Translations under genes and position numbers: made by a program
Origin: Hirudinaria manillensis
Lineage: Eukaryota; Annelida; Clitellata; Hirudinida; Hirudinidae
DNA: 64,000 nucleotides
Assembly (NCBI GenBank): GCA_034509925.1
Contig: CM067534.1
Location: 7,783,501 to 7,847,500 of the forward strand
Direction: 5' to 3'
The notes under the pieces: model-generated
Told to the model about the DNA's origin: nothing
Database searches by the model: none
The model's input: only the letters and a program-made list of their open reading frames with translations
In this document: in pieces, positions 61,923 through 64,000 of the stretch
Numbering within the stretch: position 1 is the stretch's first letter
Layout: each line of letters starts with the position of its first letter

Positions 61923-62108
61923 AAGAAGAAGAAGAAGAAGAAGAAGAAGAAGAAGAAGAAGAAGAAGAAGAAGAAGAAGAAGAAGAAGAAGAAGAAGAAG
62001 AAGAAGAAGAAGAAGAAGAAGAAGAAGAAGAAGAAGAAGAAGAAGAAGAAGAAGAAGAAGAATAAGAAGAAGAAGAGGAGGAGGAGGAGGAGGAGGTGGA
62101 GAAGAAAA
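61722..62108. repeat. (GAA)n purine tract, about 370 bp
   Basis: The plus strand is almost purely purine for about 370 bases, mainly AAG/GAA repeats with a few GAACAAG and AATAAG interruptions and a GGA-rich end at 62075-62095. Open frames here (poly-Lys, poly-Glu, poly-Leu) are artefacts of the repeat. Confidence 0.95.
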
Positions 62109-62561
62109 CATCAAAGCGTTGGTGTCAATTCAATTCCACCACAAGGCTCTAAAAGTGACTGTCGATTATGAATATTTTGTGTCTTTGATGCATTCAAAAG
62201 TTTCAGAACGTGATCTGGGGTAGATCTGGGTAGCTAGGGTTGGGTGGGTAGATACGATCGTATATGACGTGGATACTCGGATAGTGCCAGGACTAGAATG
62301 ACATTTCGGCTCCCATATTCTGACGAGGTCAATCAAGTACAGCTCTCATGGAATTTCTGAAAATTAGCAGAAATGGATAATGGCGCATAAAATGTACATT
62401 GCCGTGCAAATCCATTTGGTTGGAAATGAACACAGTTTGACGCCATTGTTTCCTGCTCGTGACTCACGTGATCTGTGTTTATTTATTTTTTTTTTTAAAT
62501 ATTCTCTCGCGAATAATATTTTGAATCTTCGTTTGTTCTACTCCAGCGTAGGGATTCGTCT

Positions 62562-62695
62562 ACTAATCCATCCATCCTTCTACCCACACCCCTCGCCTCC
62601 CACGCATCAGTCCATCCATCCCTCCATCCGTCCGTATGTCCACCCATCCATCCATCCGCCAATCCCTTCATCCATCAACCCGTCCTTTCATCGAT
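62562..62695. repeat. (CCAT)n imperfect microsatellite
   Basis: Multiple CCATCCATCC blocks with CCGT variants. A second tract with the same motif is at 63440-63505. Confidence 0.9.
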
Positions 62696-63039
62696 TCCTT
62701 CATTTCTCCAGTTCAACCGCAATCTCGTTCATCAATCTCAATTCTATATTCGATGCTGTCATAGCAACTGTCATTCTTCCTATCATTTACCATCGTCAAC
62801 ACCAACGCCAACGTCATCGTCATCGTCATTAACAACACCATCATCATCGTCGTCGTCATCATCATCTCCATCATCGTCACCATCGTCACCATCACCGTCG
62901 TCGTCGTCGTCATCTCAGAAGAGCATGCCAAGCCTCATTTTCCTCGGGGATAAAAATCTCAGGAGAGGAGCGAAATCCACTCAGGTGTGACCAGGAGTGT
63001 CCATCTAGATGTGTCTAATTAATTATTCACGTGACTAAT

Positions 63040-63140
63040 TACTTAATTTATTTATTAATAATATTAATTAATTATTTATTAATAATATTAATTAATTATT
63101 TATTAATAATATTAATTAATTATTTATTAATAATATTAAT
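63040..63140. repeat. 24-bp AT tandem repeat, four copies
   Basis: The unit ATTAATTATTTATTAATAAT plus four more A/T bases is repeated four times in succession with almost no differences. It is pure A/T apart from its edges. Confidence 0.85.
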
Positions 63141-63751
63141 TGTTTCTAATTTCTTATCGTCCTGTTGTTGAGAAGTTCAATGTTAATGAATTTTAGTCTT
63201 TTTTATCCTTGTCGTCGCTGGATGTCGCTGGATGTCGCTGGTGTCAAACTATTATCATAATCCGTCATGGAATAATTTATCATCTTTGGATTATTTTAAT
63301 GGGTCGACACGAGTCTCTGCAATTATCATAATTTATGATAATTTATGTAATGAAATGTTATGAAAAGTTCACAAATCTCTGATGGTAACAGTAATGATGA
63401 TGATGATGATGATGACAAAGACATTATGCAGCCCACCATCCTTCCTTCCATCCATCCATCCATCCATCCACCCATCCGTCCGTCCGTCCATCCATCCATC
63501 TCCGCTTTGCAATACATGCTACCGCTAGGTAAATGGAATAAATTCTCATCGTTAGCGCCTCTCCGTAGCGCCTGGAAAAGAAAGTTGGCGCCATTTTCCA
63601 GGCGTTTTTCTGCACGTCAACATTTTTGGCGGCTTCCGTGAATGCTTCCAGTTGTACCTGCCTTTGCACCTGTGTCTGTGTCTGTAGATGTATCTGTGGT
63701 CGTCTGTGCCTTCGTTCTCTGGTCTTGTCGTAAAGGATATTTTTGGCCGTT

Positions 63752-64000
63752 ATGGATGTTGTTGGTGACGATGACGCTGATGACGATGACATTTGCGTCT
63801 TGTGCTCCGACGAAGCAGTCAGCAGCTGCGACTTCAGCAGTAGCTACAGCAGCGACACCACCACCAGCGACGACGACGACAGTAAAAACATTCAAAAGAA
63901 CAAAAAGACATCAAGAACAGCCCACCACGACAAAAGAAGACGAGCATTCTTGCATCTTGCATGGCCTACCCTCCACCCACTCCCCCCATTCCACCCACTC
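63752..64000 (+). CDS. Possible first coding exon of a gene leaving the window, acidic Ser-rich start
   Basis: From ATG 63752 the frame stays open to the right edge for 83 codons: [20 protein letters not shown], then a Ser/Thr/Asp-rich stretch, then a basic stretch ([16 protein letters not shown]). A CVLC pair and acidic/Ser runs look protein-like. However, the acidic start comes from GATGAC repeats of a kind common in non-coding DNA here. A splice donor (GACA|GTAAAA, near 63880) could end the exon early. Treat as a candidate only. Confidence 0.3.
   Translation, partial: MDVVGDDDADDDDICVLCSDEAVSSCDFSSSYSSDTTTSDDDDSKNIQKNKKTSRTAHHDKRRRAFLHLAWPTLHPLPPFHPL

Larger units (their letters stand above)
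54683..63751. other. Long gene-poor interval with many simple repeats
   Basis: Beyond the GM2A-like 3' UTR I can support no coding gene for about 9 kb. The interval holds GAC/GAT repeats (59195-59280, 59500-59640, 60985-61070), (CAGA)n at 61114-61140, (GTGA)n at 61217-61254, a long (GAA)n tract, (CCAT)n tracts at 62565-62690 and 63440-63505, and tandem repeats described separately. Parts may be regulatory DNA or an intron of a gene whose exons lie outside. Confidence 0.5.

Noticed and set aside
61584..62171. Long poly-Lys, poly-Glu and poly-Leu open frames.
   Set aside because: They are the three readings of a (GAA)n repeat and have no flanking protein-like sequence.

Overview
The window is nuclear DNA of an invertebrate animal, probably a marine one; the phylum cannot be fixed from the sequence alone. 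Genes have many short exons with GT-AG (and several GC-AG) introns, intergenic DNA is AT-rich and full of ATT/GAT/CCAT microsatellites, and the recognisable products are metazoan (torsin cofactor LAP1, TASOR-like pseudo-PARP, mortalin, Inturned, GM2-activator). I rebuilt the gene models by hand by joining exons at splice sites and checking reading phase across each junction. The models of M1, M2, M3, A, B, INTU and the GM2A-like gene close to whole codon numbers.

Layout. 1-657 (+): last two exons of a gene entering from the left. 1584-2840 (-): TOR1AIP/LAP1-type torsin activator. It is head-to-head with a five-exon TASOR-like gene (3462-6217, +) carrying a DUF3715 domain and a low-complexity tail. 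7769-11066 and 11609-16364 (+): two complete tandem mitochondrial HSP70 (mortalin, HSPA9) genes, here M1 and M2. 16905-20301 and 20954-24990 (-): a tandem pair (A and B) of an 11-exon gene family I do not recognise. 27656-31744 (+): M3, a third mortalin-derived gene whose mitochondrial leader is replaced by two C2H2-type zinc-finger-like segments. 32683-42990 (-): the planar polarity/ciliogenesis gene Inturned (INTU). One of its introns holds a separate gene on the same strand (35395-37260) for a zinc-finger, tyrosine-recombinase-like, Crypton-type protein. 43.0-48.9 kb: repeats, no gene seen. 48898-54682 (+): a secreted GM2-activator-like protein with a giant Ser/Thr/Asn-rich N-terminal extension. 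54.7-63.75 kb: repeats, including a tract of about 370 bp of (GAA)n. A possible first exon runs off the right edge.

The most unusual locus is the 7.7-31.8 kb cluster. M1 and M2 look like functional mitochondrial chaperones and share a gene-conversion tract that includes an intron. M3 is a mosaic: zinc-finger exons, then an M1-like 5' HSP70 part, then M2-like exons. A leftover second copy of an exon end lies at the M1/M2 join. M3 keeps one open frame of 710 codons over 15 exons but has lost key ATPase motifs and gained a basic C-terminus. It looks like a recently assembled pseudo-chaperone with a new, non-mitochondrial role, or a decaying gene at an early stage.
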